A DNA stretch of 64,000 nt from Pseudomonas putida. Lineage in GTDB: Bacteria; Pseudomonadota; Gammaproteobacteria; Pseudomonadales; Pseudomonadaceae. The DNA lies in NCBI RefSeq assembly GCF_001636055.1, contig NZ_CP011789.1:3906001-3970000 (forward strand). The letters run 5' to 3'. The notes beneath the pieces are model-generated. The model was not told where the DNA came from. It made no database searches and saw only the letters and a program-made list of their open reading frames with translations. Every line of letters starts with the position of its first letter. Position 1 is the stretch's first letter. This document shows, one piece after another, positions 36,614 to 44,019 of this stretch. The position numbers and the translations under genes were made by a program.

Positions 36614-37777
36614 GTGCTCACCACCCTCGCCATCGGCAACTACCGCTCGATCAAACACCTCGTCATGCCGCTAGGCCAGCTCAACCTGGTAACCGGCGCA
36701 AACGGCAGCGGCAAATCCAACCTGTACAAAGCCCTGCGCCTACTGGCTGAAACCGCCCAAGGCGGCGTGATCGGAGCCCTCGCCCGCGAAGGCGGGCTCG
36801 ACTCGACCTGGTGGGCCGGCCCGGAAACCAGCGCCCGCATGAAGCGCGGCGAAGTGCCCATTCAAGGCCAGCACCCGTCCGACGTCAGACGCCTGCGCCT
36901 GGGCTTCGCCACCGAGGATTTCGGCTTCGCCATCTCACTCGGCCTGCCCATCCCGTTGCCCTACCCGAGCGCATTCATGCTTGACCCCGAGATCAAGTGC
37001 GAAGCCATCTGGGGCGCCGGCGCCTACCGCCCCTCCTCCCTGCTGGTCGAGCGCAAGAACGCCCTGGTACGTGCCCGCGAAGGCAACAGCTGGGCGGTAC
37101 TCGATCAACATGCCGACAGTAGCGAAAGCTTCTTCAACATCGTCGGCCGGCCCCGCCAGGCCCCGGAGATCGGCGAGCTGCGCGCATTCATCAACAGCTG
37201 GCGCTTCTACGATCACTTCCGCATCGACCGCGACGCCCCCTGCCGCCAACCGCAACTGGGCACCCGCTCACCCGTGCTGCACCACGACGGCCGCAACCTC
37301 GCCTCGGCACTGCAGACCATCATCGAAATTGGTGACGTCGAAGACCTGGTTGCCGCGCTGGATGACGCATTTCCCGGCAGCCGCCTGGAGATCGATGCAC
37401 CACCCGGCGGGCTGTTCAGCGTAAGGCTTTACCAGCACGGGCTGCTGCGGCCCCTGGGCGGTACGGAACTGTCGGACGGCACCTTGCGTTACCTGTTGCT
37501 GATGGCAGCCCTGTTGACGCCCCGACCACCGTCACTGATGGTGCTCAACGAACCGGAAACCAGCCTGCATGCCGACCTGCTGCCGGCGCTGGCGCGCTTG
37601 ATCATCCGCGCGTCGCAGCGTAGCCAGGTGTGGGTGGTGTCGCACAGCAGGCCGCTGATCGACGCGCTGACGGCGTGTGAAGGGTGCAATGTGTTGGAAC
37701 TTGAGAAGGATCAGGGGCAGACGCAGTTGCGCGGGGTCGGGTTGCTGGATCAGCCGTTGTGGCGGTGGCCAGACTGA
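36614..37777 (+). CDS. AAA/ABC-type ATPase of the OLD/AAA_21 kind
   Basis: A P-loop ATPase of about 387 residues. Walker A is GANGSGKSN near the N-terminus, the ABC-like signature is LSDGTLRYLLLMAALL, Walker B is LMVLNEPETSLH, and a His switch is in VVSHSRPL. I chose the GTG at 36614 because AGGA lies 8 bp upstream and the protein then begins LTTLAIGNYRS. A longer GTG start at 36575 has no ribosome-binding site. Such proteins resemble SMC/RecF-like ATPases and the ATPase halves of some defence systems, but no partner nuclease gene is adjacent. Confidence 0.85.
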   Translation: MLTTLAIGNYRSIKHLVMPLGQLNLVTGANGSGKSNLYKALRLLAETAQGGVIGALAREGGLDSTWWAGPETSARMKRGEVPIQGQHPSDVRRLRLGFATEDFGFAISLGLPIPLPYPSAFMLDPEIKCEAIWGAGAYRPSSLLVERKNALVRAREGNSWAVLDQHADSSESFFNIVGRPRQAPEIGELRAFINSWRFYDHFRIDRDAPCRQPQLGTRSPVLHHDGRNLASALQTIIEIGDVEDLVAALDDAFPGSRLEIDAPPGGLFSVRLYQHGLLRPLGGTELSDGTLRYLLLMAALLTPRPPSLMVLNEPETSLHADLLPALARLIIRASQRSQVWVVSHSRPLIDALTACEGCNVLELEKDQGQTQLRGVGLLDQPLWRWPD

Positions 37778-37811
37778 GCCTTCGAGGCATCACCGCTCCC
37801 AGTGCCGCTCT

Positions 37812-38339
37812 TCAAAATTGTTCGCCCGCTCTCCAGACCATCGCACACCTGCTTCCCACGGGAAATCCGTGTTCATACTCTTCATTCAACAGTGTTGACA
37901 GCCTTTCATCGACGTATTGGTCGGATTCAATCTGAAAACCGAGACGAGCGTAGAACGGAGCATTCCACGGTACGTCTTTGAAGGTTGTGAGAGTCAGCGC
38001 ATGCAGCTCATTGATCTCAACATAAGCCTGCGCCGCTTGAACGAGCTGTCGCCCTATGCCCTGCCCTTGCAGGGTGTGTCGAACGGAAAGTTCATGGATA
38101 TGAAGGTCTCTACCGTAGATATCGGCACTGAGAAATCCTTGCGGGCGATTTTCAGCATCGATGGCCACCCAGCACGTCGAGCGCTCGATGAGCTCAAGAT
38201 GCCGTTCAACGGGCATAGGAGGAGAATCCGCGAGCCAGCTTAACCCTTCAAATACACGAAAGGCTTGCGCGGCAGAACGCTCGATTGAAAGTAAGAGGCT
38301 CGCATCCTCAGGCACAGCAACACGGACAGTCGTAAACAT
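37812..38339 (-). CDS. GNAT-family N-acetyltransferase
   Basis: A 175-residue protein with the acetyl-CoA-binding motif HTLQGQGIGRQLVQAAQAY (motif A) and NAPFYARLGF (motif B). It converges on the ATPase gene, ending 35 bp away. The acetyl acceptor is unknown. Confidence 0.9.
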   Translation of the reverse strand: MFTTVRVAVPEDASLLLSIERSAAQAFRVFEGLSWLADSPPMPVERHLELIERSTCWVAIDAENRPQGFLSADIYGRDLHIHELSVRHTLQGQGIGRQLVQAAQAYVEINELHALTLTTFKDVPWNAPFYARLGFQIESDQYVDERLSTLLNEEYEHGFPVGSRCAMVWRAGEQF

Positions 38340-38381
38340 AGCTACCCGAAATCTGGATCGCGGGATGAAAGCCTGGAGCCC

Positions 38382-38430
38382 CCTAGTATCAGCAAGGCTT
38401 TGACCATTTGTTGCGCCGCTTCGGAAGTGG
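38382..38430 (-). pseudogene. Short remnant of the CdiA pretoxin region
   Basis: About 48 bases match the CdiA pretoxin DNA at 48309-48360 with roughly 42 identities, including 20 in a row (ttgaccatttgttgcgccgc). Translated on the minus strand this reads SEAAQQMVKALLILG, against SPEAAQQMVNALLTLG in CdiA. It lies just past the stop of the lipoprotein gene and about 9 kb from its source. It looks like a trace of a former array copy. Confidence 0.55.
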
Positions 38431-38444
38431 CGCTGCCACTGGCG

Positions 38445-38795
38445 TTAGCATTCGATGCCAACGATCCATTGGGTCTTGGCCGCATTGCTGCGGTCCAGAT
38501 CAGGACGCCGCGCGGCAGGCTGGGTACAGCCGCGCGGTACGATATACGGCTGGGCGACCGCAGCCGCTTCGGCGAGCTCCATCGGCTTGCCATCGTCACG
38601 CTCGACGGTGATGAAAAACGGCTGGTAGAACGGAATGATGTAGGCATCGAGGGTATAGCGCGCACCATTGGCCTCAAGGTTGGCGTGGTACTCATCGAAA
38701 CGGGTCAGGCGACTGGTGTCGAGCTTGTCCTGCGTCGCGCAACCGACCATGAAAAGCCCGAGCAAGGCACCGGTGCACAGTGACATCGTGTTCAT
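38445..38795 (-). CDS. Small lipoprotein
   Basis: A 116-residue protein starting MNTMSLCTGALLGLF at 38795, after an AAGGAG ribosome-binding site. A lipobox (MVGC, then ATQ) follows the hydrophobic segment, so the mature N-terminus would be a lipid-modified Cys at about residue 18. The mature part is small and soluble, with no family that I recognise. It probably sits in the outer or inner membrane facing the periplasm. Confidence 0.75.
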   Translation of the reverse strand: MNTMSLCTGALLGLFMVGCATQDKLDTSRLTRFDEYHANLEANGARYTLDAYIIPFYQPFFITVERDDGKPMELAEAAAVAQPYIVPRGCTQPAARRPDLDRSNAAKTQWIVGIEC

Positions 38796-38948
38796 TACAA
38801 CTCCTTTTGAGATTTGCCCGGATGGACGCGCCGGGACATTAAAGGCGTGCGTGGTGGTCGTCAAGCGAGCGGCACTACTTGAGCGGCGGCATGATAGGGA
38901 TCACAATCACCGCGCTAAAAAAAGGATAAAGACAAAAGGATCATTGCC

Positions 38949-39506
38949 TTGAACAAGAAACAACGCGACGAACTCAGTAAGTATCTCAGCTATGTGCTAC
39001 GCCATGCTCCGCACTCCATCGGCTTGACCCTGGACCGCGAAGGTTGGGCCGAGGTAGAGACACTATTGCGCAATGCCGCTGAGCAAGGACGCAGTTTTGA
39101 CCGCGCCGCCCTGCACGACGTGGTTGAAACCAACGACAAGAAGCGCTTCACCCTTTCGGACGATGCGCGATATATCCGCGCCGCCCAAGGCCACAGCACG
39201 ACTCAGGTCGCCCTCCAACATGTCGAAAAGACCCCACCCGCGCTGCTCTACCACGGAACCGCCAGCCGTTTCATGGCGTCCATCGAGGTACAGGGTCTGG
39301 TTGCCGGTTCTCGCCACCATGTACACCTGAGCGAGGATCCAGAAACGGCGTTGGCCGTGGGTAGACGCTACGGAGAGCCCGTGTTGCTGGTGATAGACAC
39401 GTCGAAGATGCGCGAAGCTGGCGCGCGTTTCTACCAAGCGGACAATGGTGTGTGGCTGGTGAATGAGGTGGCGGTGGGCTACTGGAGTCGAGCGCAGCAG
39501 GAGTGA
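38949..39506 (+). CDS. kptA: RNA 2'-phosphotransferase (Tpt1/KptA)
   Basis: A 185-residue KptA/Tpt1 protein (PF01885). LSKYLSYVLRHAPHSIGL and DREGWAEVETLL form the N-terminal domain, and LLYHGTA, VHLSEDPETALAVGRRYG and NGVWLVNEVAVGYW the NAD-binding catalytic part. The start is a TTG with AGGA 8 bp upstream. The family removes an internal 2'-phosphate from RNA ligation junctions using NAD+. Bacterial roles are uncertain. It is immediately beside an array of putative RNase toxins, which may be meaningful. The 213 bp after it hold no gene. Confidence 0.92.
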   Translation: MNKKQRDELSKYLSYVLRHAPHSIGLTLDREGWAEVETLLRNAAEQGRSFDRAALHDVVETNDKKRFTLSDDARYIRAAQGHSTTQVALQHVEKTPPALLYHGTASRFMASIEVQGLVAGSRHHVHLSEDPETALAVGRRYGEPVLLVIDTSKMREAGARFYQADNGVWLVNEVAVGYWSRAQQE

Positions 39507-39719
39507 TAGATGGCTTCACTCTGGCAAAAAAGTGCCGAGGGAATGAAAAGCATCACGACTAATGGGATCAATCTAAAGCCAGCTTATTCACATCCTATAA
39601 CCTAGGCATCAGCAATTAAACTTCTGTGAAGTACATCATACTCGTCACCCCCTTGAATCTTGCACCGGCGCTTGCAGCATCCGAAAAACAATTCTCCCAT
39701 CAACATGAAGCCACCTAGG

Positions 39720-40097
39720 CTAGCCCCTAGGGCGGCGCCACATTTCATTCAAAATTATTAACAGTCGCGAATAAATGAGCAATGGCACATTTAGCACCAA
39801 CATTACGTTTTGTGTGTGTATCTCCATAGGAATTAGGGTATCCACACGCTGATTCTCTGAAGCCTCAGAGAACACCTTTGCGGAAAGATGGCTCGTTGTT
39901 TTCAGAACCCCTGAAATAACAACTTTCACTTGCACCATCCGATCATCAACCCTGAAACCATTTTCAAACAATTCTATATCGGATTCATTCAAGGGCAATC
40001 TGTACACGCTCGCCCCCAATAGTAAATCACTTTGAGGCTCTGAATATTCGCCGTAGCCGGAGGCCTGCAGGCTCTGCAGATACTTTTCAATTGCCAT
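39720..40097 (-). CDS. Imm8: putative immunity protein for CT8
   Basis: A 125-residue protein (start MAIEKYLQSLQ; a GTG at 40109 is also possible). It directly follows the CT8 tip (stop at 40106), as immunity genes do in this array. It ends in a hydrophobic helix (VMLVLNVPLLIYSRLLIIL) and a basic tail, so it may be membrane-associated. No family recognised. It is AT-rich against the chromosome backbone, and is the last module of the array. Confidence 0.65.
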   Translation of the reverse strand: MAIEKYLQSLQASGYGEYSEPQSDLLLGASVYRLPLNESDIELFENGFRVDDRMVQVKVVISGVLKTTSHLSAKVFSEASENQRVDTLIPMEIHTQNVMLVLNVPLLIYSRLLIILNEMWRRPRG

Positions 40098-40105
40098 AAT
40101 TCCGC

Positions 40106-40345
40106 TCACTGCTTTAGCCCTTTTGAAAACTCGCGCAGTGCCTCTGTCGCCCCCCGCTCACGCGGAGTTAAGCTCTCACCAAAATGCTCATTCAAGCCGT
40201 TGGCTGTGCTTTTGTTTAGCGTATTACCCCCTGTTTGCAAAACATTAGGTATTCGGCCGGACGTACCTACACTGGAAGGAACGGGTAATGGTAGCCCTTC
40301 ACTTTCAACCCATTTCCCATTAATGAGCTGATTACCTTTTGCACC
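40106..40345 (-). CDS. CT8: orphan CdiA toxin tip, family unknown
   Basis: An open frame of 79 codons with no own start. It begins at the seam GAKGNQLING, only 2 bp after the Imm7 stop, and ends EFSKGLKQ. The C-terminal SLTPRERGATEALREFSKGL helix is the only recognisable feature. It is too short for most nuclease tips, so it may be truncated. Like the other orphan tips it could only be made after recombination onto a CdiA gene. Confidence 0.55.
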   Translation of the reverse strand, partial: GAKGNQLINGKWVESEGLPLPVPSSVGTSGRIPNVLQTGGNTLNKSTANGLNEHFGESLTPRERGATEALREFSKGLKQ

Positions 40346-40347
40346 AA

Positions 40348-40620
40348 CTAATCAGCCACTATTTTTTGCGTCAAACTAGCGACTTTAGATTTAAGCATTT
40401 CATCGTTCAACTCATACTCTTCCCTTGACTCGTCTGGCTGGTACATGTCCGCGGCACAAAAAATGCTCGACAAGCACTCGCTCAGCAAAGGCTCATCGAG
40501 TTGCAGGAGGTTCCTATCTCGCTCAATTTTCCATAGCTCAATATATGCCTCAGAAAAAATGTCGGCCGTCAACCTGCCGGCCACATAAGATCTTGCAAAC
40601 TCCAAGAGAGTAAAACTCAT
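40348..40620 (-). CDS. Imm7: colicin D immunity-like protein
   Basis: A 90-residue acidic protein matching the colicin D immunity family (PF09204): FARSYVAGRLTADIF, then IELWKIERD, CAADMYQPDESREEYELND. It overlaps the colicin D-like CT7 stop by 4 nt (ATGA), so it is the cognate immunity protein. It probably blocks the active site by mimicking tRNA charge. Confidence 0.85.
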   Translation of the reverse strand: MSFTLLEFARSYVAGRLTADIFSEAYIELWKIERDRNLLQLDEPLLSECLSSIFCAADMYQPDESREEYELNDEMLKSKVASLTQKIVAD

Positions 40621-42287
40621 CGTAAAACTCCATTTTTAATAAAGGTATCAAACTGCTGAGTTCCTGGCGAGAGCCTAAAGCCCGTCACAAAATTTCCTGA
40701 CGCATCGAGCACAACAGCGTTGTTGGTGCTCGAATTAAAGAACACCCTGGAGTCTTTTACGAATCCGTATGTACCTTGCAGAATCGTAGAAGCGGAACTC
40801 ATGTGAGCTTTGATTGCAGACTCATACTGAGCAAGTGTTTCAGAATTTTTCTTTGTAGTCACCACTCCAAAATCAGAAGCATGCTTGAATTTTTTATCGA
40901 GCTGCTTCTGGGTAACGCTAGTTAACGCCTCAGCAACACTATTACCTTTTGCACCTGCAACGCCGTCTCCAGCGCCCTCCGAATAAACAACACCCGGATT
41001 CAGCTGATGCCCAGGAGTGACGTAGATCTCCCTCCCCGGCTGCCCATCGAGCTGATTACCGCCAGTATGCGTGACATTTTCGCCCGGACCAACGCCTGTG
41101 TACCCCCCGCTGGCAGGATGAGTGCCATCCTCTTGCACCGCAGGGTTCTCATACCTCGGCTTACTCTCGAATGCCTTGATCGGGAACCCGCCTCGCCAAC
41201 GCCCGTTGAGCAAGAGGAACAGATCCATCGACTGTTCGAACTGCTCAGCAGAGTCCTTGCCGATCGCCTTCAGCGACGCCTCAAGTGACTCAGCCGCTTT
41301 CTGCAGCGCTTCGTCCGAATTCGGCGTTGCGAGATAGACCGCTGTCGCAGCACCTAATGCAACCACCGTTTCTGCAGCAATAGGGACCGCAATCAAGTTC
41401 CGCTGCAGAGGATCGGCGCGTCCCAGTGTCAGCAACGCGTTGACCATTTGTTGCGCCGCCTCGGGAGATTGGGCCGACAGCTCATTGAGCTTTTGTCGGA
41501 CCAGCGCTGTCTCCTCTGTGTCATGCCGGACATTCAACGCCGACAACATTGCGTCGATACCACGCTCTCGCAGCTCGGCATCCGCACTTCCCACCCGCAC
41601 GAAGTTCTTGGCGAACTCCAAAACCTCGAGCCGGTATTGCTCGTTCTGCTCCATTCCCCTGGCAACGGAGGCAGGAGACTCACCCGAAGCAACCGACTGA
41701 AGCGACACCACCATTTCCAGCACACGTTGCGCTGTAAAGGTCGTACTCGCACCATAGGTCTGGAGGTCAACCTTCCATTTCGCGAGCGTCTGCGCTGGGT
41801 TGGCAACGTCTCTGAGCGAGCTCTGCGTGACATACAAATCCGTACGCGATTCCCGGTCCCGGGTAATCTCGTACGCCTTGTCCAGATCCCGATTCAGCCC
41901 GGCTGTCGAGTCCTTCTCGGCACCAGCATCACCGCGCACCACGATGTCGCCCTGGCCCACCGTGGCCCGCACGATCTGCTCGCGATCCTTGTCGTACTTC
42001 CAGCCACTGACACTCCAGCCGTTGCTGCCTTGGTCGCCCTTGCCAACCTGGCTGGCATCCTGCTGGGCCCCGCCACCGCCGCTGCTCCAGGTACCGCCGG
42101 CGTTCAGGTAGTAACCGTGCTCCTTGTCCTTGCCGGCAATGTCGCTGAAGCCCAGGGTGCCGGTATCAAGCTTGAGGTTGCCATTGTCGGCAGCGATCAC
42201 GGCACCATCGAGCTGGGTGTGTCGTTCGGTACGGATATCGACCTTGTTGCCAGCGGTGATGCGGGTCTGCTCCTGGACCCAGTCGGT
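40617..42287 (-). CDS. CdiA C-terminal fragment with CT7 colicin D-like tRNase tip
   Basis: An open frame that starts inside duplicated CdiA sequence (TDWVQEQTRITAG...), with a possible GTG at 42200 and no convincing ribosome-binding site. It carries the full CdiA pretoxin region, then GVAGAKG and a tip of about 107 residues. The tip holds KKFKHASDFG, VFFNSSTNNAVVLD and GFRLSPGTQ, as in the colicin D catalytic domain (PF11429), where the His of the KHA-DFG motif is catalytic. Colicin D cuts tRNA-Arg in the anticodon loop. The cognate immunity gene follows with a 4-nt overlap. It lacks the N-terminal secretion part. Confidence 0.8.
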   Translation of the reverse strand, partial: TDWVQEQTRITAGNKVDIRTERHTQLDGAVIAADNGNLKLDTGTLGFSDIAGKDKEHGYYLNAGGTWSSGGGGAQQDASQVGKGDQGSNGWSVSGWKYDKDREQIVRATVGQGDIVVRGDAGAEKDSTAGLNRDLDKAYEITRDRESRTDLYVTQSSLRDVANPAQTLAKWKVDLQTYGASTTFTAQRVLEMVVSLQSVASGESPASVARGMEQNEQYRLEVLEFAKNFVRVGSADAELRERGIDAMLSALNVRHDTEETALVRQKLNELSAQSPEAAQQMVNALLTLGRADPLQRNLIAVPIAAETVVALGAATAVYLATPNSDEALQKAAESLEASLKAIGKDSAEQFEQSMDLFLLLNGRWRGGFPIKAFESKPRYENPAVQEDGTHPASGGYTGVGPGENVTHTGGNQLDGQPGREIYVTPGHQLNPGVVYSEGAGDGVAGAKGNSVAEALTSVTQKQLDKKFKHASDFGVVTTKKNSETLAQYESAIKAHMSSASTILQGTYGFVKDSRVFFNSSTNNAVVLDASGNFVTGFRLSPGTQQFDTFIKNGVLR

Positions 42288-42289
42288 CT
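40946..42289 (-). repeat. CdiA pretoxin repeat, copy C
   Basis: About 1344 bp, offset 6888 from copy A. It begins at the CT7 seam (GAGAKG) and extends further upstream than copy B, into FHA-2-like sequence, ending at 42289. Confidence 0.9.
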
Positions 42290-42326
42290 ATTTTCGGCTA
42301 AAACTCAATCGATATTTTCTTGCACC
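42288..42326 (-). pseudogene. Tip remnant with seam GARK, ended by TAG
   Basis: After the Imm6 stop the frame reads AAGARKYRLSFSRK and then TAG, directly joined to duplicated CdiA sequence (TDWVQE...). It is the stub of a lost toxin tip, whose seam is altered (GARK instead of GAKG). The junction lies at 42289. Confidence 0.5.
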
Positions 42327-42342
42327 AGCAGCCTTGGTATCT

Positions 42343-42666
42343 TTAAAAAACCTCATGCCTCAGCAACTTAAACCCACCACCTCGGCTAATCAATTTCTCT
42401 ATATCAGCTGAACGATCTGTAGCGTTTACATAGAGCAATATTTTATAGCTCGCGTAGCTCTGCTCTACTGGATAGCCGTCCAAAGGATCAACATTCAATT
42501 TTAAAACAAAATTCTCTGAATCACTCCTCCCCCACACATAGTAGATACCACCCTGATAAGAGCTATCCCTTTCCTCAAAAATCTCTCCCAGCGCTCTTTC
42601 CACATCACTTCTCGCCGACAGAAGACATGATTTTTCCGCACCGTACAGATCATACTCAATAGTCAT
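42343..42666 (-). CDS. Imm6: putative immunity protein for CT6
   Basis: A 107-residue protein, MTIEYDLYGAEKS to LLRHEVF, overlapping the CT6 stop by 4 nt (ATGA). The sequence is mixed alpha/beta with an FVLKLNVDPLDGYPV strand region. No family recognised. The position and coupling make it the immunity protein of CT6. It is AT-rich. Confidence 0.7.
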   Translation of the reverse strand: MTIEYDLYGAEKSCLLSARSDVERALGEIFEERDSSYQGGIYYVWGRSDSENFVLKLNVDPLDGYPVEQSYASYKILLYVNATDRSADIEKLISRGGGFKLLRHEVF

Positions 42667-42956
42667 TTCGGTAACACCGCACTCGGAGCACGACTTGCGG
42701 CTGTTGCCACAGAGTCATAGATAATAAAATTAACTTCGCGTCCTGCTTGGGCGCTCATCTTACTCGACAAATCTTTCAGACCAAGGGCTTGCAAGTCTCT
42801 TGCACTCAAGGGCCCCGTACGAGTTCCGCCACTCCTCAAACCTATTCCTAAGGATTGAGCGCGTTGCAAAAGTTCTGGACTTGCCAGTGCAACATCAAAG
42901 CCACTCACCCTGCCAACGTCAAATCCCTCACCAAAACTTTTACCTGTTACGGCACT
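42663..42956 (-). CDS. CT6: orphan toxin tip fragment, nucleotidyltransferase-like appearance
   Basis: An open frame of 97 codons without its own start. It begins near SAVTGKSFGEGFDVGR and ends APSAVLPK. VTGKSFG ... SGFDVAL resembles the G-S...D-x-D motif of nucleotidyltransferase folds, and RSGGTRTGPLSARDLQALGL is a strong motif that I have the impression recurs in CdiA-type tips. This fold assignment is weak. The GAKG seam is missing: the frame begins over the end of the decayed Imm5, so the tip has lost its N-terminal part. Confidence 0.55.
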   Translation of the reverse strand, partial: SAVTGKSFGEGFDVGRVSGFDVALASPELLQRAQSLGIGLRSGGTRTGPLSARDLQALGLKDLSSKMSAQAGREVNFIIYDSVATAASRAPSAVLPK

Positions 42957-43178
42957 GTAGCAACGTATTCACGCAGCTGAACCAATAATTCTGTCAAATC
43001 CCCCACTGCTCGACCATCTGGATCAAACCAGTTCAACTCGCCCGCTCCATCAACATAGTCAAACTCATACTTCCCCCTCAGGAAAGAGCTCAGCTCTAAC
43101 TATTAGTTTCTGGGCACCGGACGGCCCCGCATCAACTGAGAACTGCCCGACCTCCTGATATATATCTTTATCACTCAT
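42947..43178 (-). pseudogene. Imm5: frameshifted YezG/DUF600-like immunity gene
   Basis: MSDKDIYQEVGQFSVDAG, then AQKLIVRAELFPEG, breaks at a run of five G (revcomp of 43072-43076), after which the frame reads EV and stops at TGA. Removing one G restores KYEFDYVDGAGELNWFDPDG and ELLVQLREYVATVP. The intact form resembles DUF600/YezG-type immunity proteins. It follows CT5 directly, its ATG overlapping the CT5 stop by 8 nt. So CT5 has lost its immunity protein, or never needs it because it is silent. Confidence 0.65.
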
Positions 43179-43689
43179 CAGATACCACTCGGGGAATTTT
43201 TAAATCAACGATCACCGGACACCCACCATCAATGGAGTATCTTACAGTAAATCTATCTGGGCATACGGAGAATCCTGAATAGACTGGCTCGATTTTCATA
43301 CCAATCGTCTGACCTTGCTTCAGAGCAGATGCCCAAGTGTTCTCCATTGCCTTCCAAGCGCCCTTATTCAGCTTGCCATTCATGGGAAGCAGGTTCAGCC
43401 CCTCATCTGGCCCATTAAAGACACTTGGGATTAAGTGCCCGCCTTCATCACCACTGACCCCGCACTTCCCTGCAACACACTGCTGATATATATTTCGATC
43501 ATTTCTAGTTAGTGAGAGATTGGACTCAACCTTATCAACACGCCCAAGACTATCTGTTTGATAGGTCTTGTTCCCGTCTACTTTATAAATCGTGTTCGGC
43601 TCAGGTTTGTTGAGCTCCTTCGTCCACGACCCCTTGCCACCAGAGCTAACTTCTACTTCGCGCAGAGCCTGCCCTGTTCCTTTTGCACT
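43171..43689 (-). CDS. CT5: orphan toxin tip, DNA/RNA non-specific endonuclease (EndoNS_2-like)
   Basis: An open frame of 172 codons beginning SAKGTGQAL at the seam, with no start codon of its own. It carries YQTDSLGRV, then GDEGGHLIPSVFNG (catalytic His in the (D/E)GGH motif), NLLPMNGKLNKGAWKAMEN (metal-binding Asn) and RYSIDGG. This is the pattern of the EndoNS_2 (PF13930) DNA/RNA endonucleases common as CdiA and polymorphic-toxin tips. The upstream Imm4 stop is only 4 bp before the seam. Confidence 0.75.
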   Translation of the reverse strand, partial: SAKGTGQALREVEVSSGGKGSWTKELNKPEPNTIYKVDGNKTYQTDSLGRVDKVESNLSLTRNDRNIYQQCVAGKCGVSGDEGGHLIPSVFNGPDEGLNLLPMNGKLNKGAWKAMENTWASALKQGQTIGMKIEPVYSGFSVCPDRFTVRYSIDGGCPVIVDLKIPRVVSDE

Positions 43690-43692
43690 ATA

Positions 43693-44010
43693 TTACAAAG
43701 GATTTTCCTTCAGGTACTCTCTAATATCTTGATCAGAAATACCCGGCGCCCCTGCATCCAACCACAGCTCAAAATCTTGAGGGTATGCAATTAAATACTG
43801 ACCATCCTTCGTCGCAGCAGGAACATTGCAAAACTCAGAAATCAACCTTAAATGGTGAACCACCAAAACCCAAATCCTACGCAGCTCTCTCGTTTGAGGA
43901 GCACCCTCTGATTTATCAGAGATGTACTCAGATTCACCCTCAACGAAATCCAAAACATCTTTGGCTCGTCCGGAGCTAATCAACGCCCTAATTATTTCAA
44001 CCTTGCCCAT
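43693..44010 (-). CDS. Imm4: putative immunity protein for CT4
   Basis: A 105-residue protein, MGKVEIIRALISSG to IREYLKENPL (a GTG at 44019 is possible). It starts right after the CT4 stop. It is mainly helical with the segment RELRRIWVLVVHHLRLISEF. I do not recognise the family. Position makes it the CT4 immunity. Confidence 0.7.
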   Translation of the reverse strand: MGKVEIIRALISSGRAKDVLDFVEGESEYISDKSEGAPQTRELRRIWVLVVHHLRLISEFCNVPAATKDGQYLIAYPQDFELWLDAGAPGISDQDIREYLKENPL

Positions 44011-44019
44011 ACCACACAC

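Noticed and set aside
36614..37777. An anti-phage defence system based on the OLD-like ATPase.
   Set aside because: No nuclease domain (TOPRIM) follows the ATPase part, and the neighbouring genes (DJ-1-like, GNAT) are not typical partners, so a defence claim is not supported.
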